7,495 bases of DNA from Balneolales bacterium (GTDB lineage Bacteria > Bacteroidota > Rhodothermia > Balneolales > Natronogracilivirgulaceae), in NCBI GenBank assembly GCA_007120555.1, contig SKNL01000028.1, positions 1-7,495 on the forward strand, written 5' to 3'. Positions 7,124 through 7,495 of the stretch are shown in pieces. The position numbers and the translations under genes are program-made. The stretch's first letter is position 1; each line of letters starts with the position of its first letter. The notes under the pieces were generated by a model. That model did not search any database, had not been told where the DNA came from, and was given only the letters and a program-made list of their open reading frames with translations.

Positions 7124-7129
7124 TTTTAT

Positions 7130-7495
7130 ATGGCAACAGTAATTGAGATGCCCAAACTCAGTGATACGATGGAAGAAGGGACCATCGCAAAGTGGAACAT
7201 CAAGGAGGGAGACACCGTGGAGTCAGGCGATGTCGTGGCCGAGGTGGAAACCGACAAGGCGACCATGGATCTGGAGGCTTTTGACGGCGGGACCGTTCTC
7301 AAGATCCTGGTTGAAGAGGGCGATGCCGCGCCGCTGGGGGCAAAACTTGCCATTCTTGGTGAGGAAGGGGAGGATATTTCGGATCTGATTGGTGATGAGG
7401 GCTCCGCGGATGATGACACCGATGATTCCGATAAGGCTGAATCCGATGACACCGATGATTCCGGAAAAGCGGAATCCAAAGAAAAAGCGGAATCC
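7130..7495 (+). CDS. pdhC: Pyruvate dehydrogenase E2 (dihydrolipoamide acetyltransferase), N-terminal part; 3' end outside window
   Basis: The first 122 codons are present. Residues 2-80 form a lipoyl domain: VIEMPKLSDTMEEGTI, then EVETDKATMDLEA with the lipoyl-accepting Lys43. The lipoyl arm collects the acetyl group from E1 and carries it to the E2 catalytic core, which would transfer it to coenzyme A. From about residue 83 the chain becomes an acidic, Ser/Asp/Glu/Lys-rich linker built of repeats (7412-7495). The E1/E3-binding domain and the catalytic core with its HxxxDG motif lie beyond the window, so I cannot say whether there is a second lipoyl domain. The lipoyl domain alone would fit other 2-oxoacid dehydrogenase E2s, but the position directly after pdhA and pdhB makes acetyltransferase the clear call. 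Confidence 0.93.
   Translation, partial: MATVIEMPKLSDTMEEGTIAKWNIKEGDTVESGDVVAEVETDKATMDLEAFDGGTVLKILVEEGDAAPLGAKLAILGEEGEDISDLIGDEGSADDDTDDSDKAESDDTDDSGKAESKEKAES
7412..7495 (+). repeat. 33-bp in-frame tandem repeat in the E2 linker
   Basis: Two adjacent 33-bp units (7412-7444 and 7445-7477) encode DDTDDSDKAES and DDTDDSGKAES. An 18-bp partial unit (7478-7495) encodes KEKAES and reaches the window edge. Unit length is a multiple of three, so copy-number change would keep the reading frame. E2 interdomain linkers are normally flexible and often Ala/Pro-rich; this one is Asp/Ser-rich. Confidence 0.85.

Noticed and set aside
7041..7142. 33-codon frame in the pdhB-pdhC gap
   Set aside because: It runs through the stem-loop and the pdhC ribosome-binding site into the pdhC start, in another frame, with no initiation signal; it serves as a chance control for the pdhA-pdhB small frame.

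Overview
The window looks like an ordinary chromosomal segment of a free-living bacterium, probably from the Bacteroidota / Rhodothermota / Balneolota group. Three things point that way. A perfect TAnnTTTG box, the -7 element of that group's housekeeping sigma factor, lies upstream of pdhA. Most genes lack a Shine-Dalgarno sequence, and pdhB starts after an A-rich stretch instead. The pyruvate dehydrogenase E1 is of the split alpha/beta type, with beta-subunit wording (GQLSATHS) that I recall from that phylum. Coding DNA is GC-rich and the proteins are fairly acidic, which would suit a halotolerant member, but this assignment is inference.

Layout: (1) 1-1637, minus strand: N-terminal 545 residues of a Dcp-like M3 zinc metallopeptidase with a lipoprotein signal, cut by the window start just after its active site. 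(2) 1638-1966: a 329-bp divergent intergenic region, more AT-rich than the genes, holding direct repeats, a CCGG-centred palindrome and candidate promoters for both flanking genes. (3) 1967-4651, plus strand: complete alanyl-tRNA synthetase (alaS). (4) 4652-4849: a 198-bp gap with the probable promoter of the next operon. (5) 4850-7495, plus strand: pdhA (E1 alpha), pdhB (E1 beta) and the start of pdhC (E2), separated by gaps of 100 and 119 bp and very probably co-transcribed.

The three pdh genes act together. E1 alpha and beta form the thiamine-diphosphate heterotetramer that decarboxylates pyruvate and transfers the acetyl unit to the lipoyl-lysine of E2, which passes it to coenzyme A. E3 is not in the window. 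alaS (translation) and the peptidase (oligopeptide breakdown in the envelope) have no evident functional link to pdh.

I found no RNA gene, insertion sequence, CRISPR array, phage gene or defence module, and nothing that looks like a new multi-gene system. The second-look items are small: a 32-codon frame that starts within the pdhA stop codon (ATGA) and fills the pdhA-pdhB gap, a stem-loop between pdhB and pdhC, a repeat-built acidic linker in E2, a basic N-terminal extension on E1 alpha, and the repeats in the divergent promoter region.
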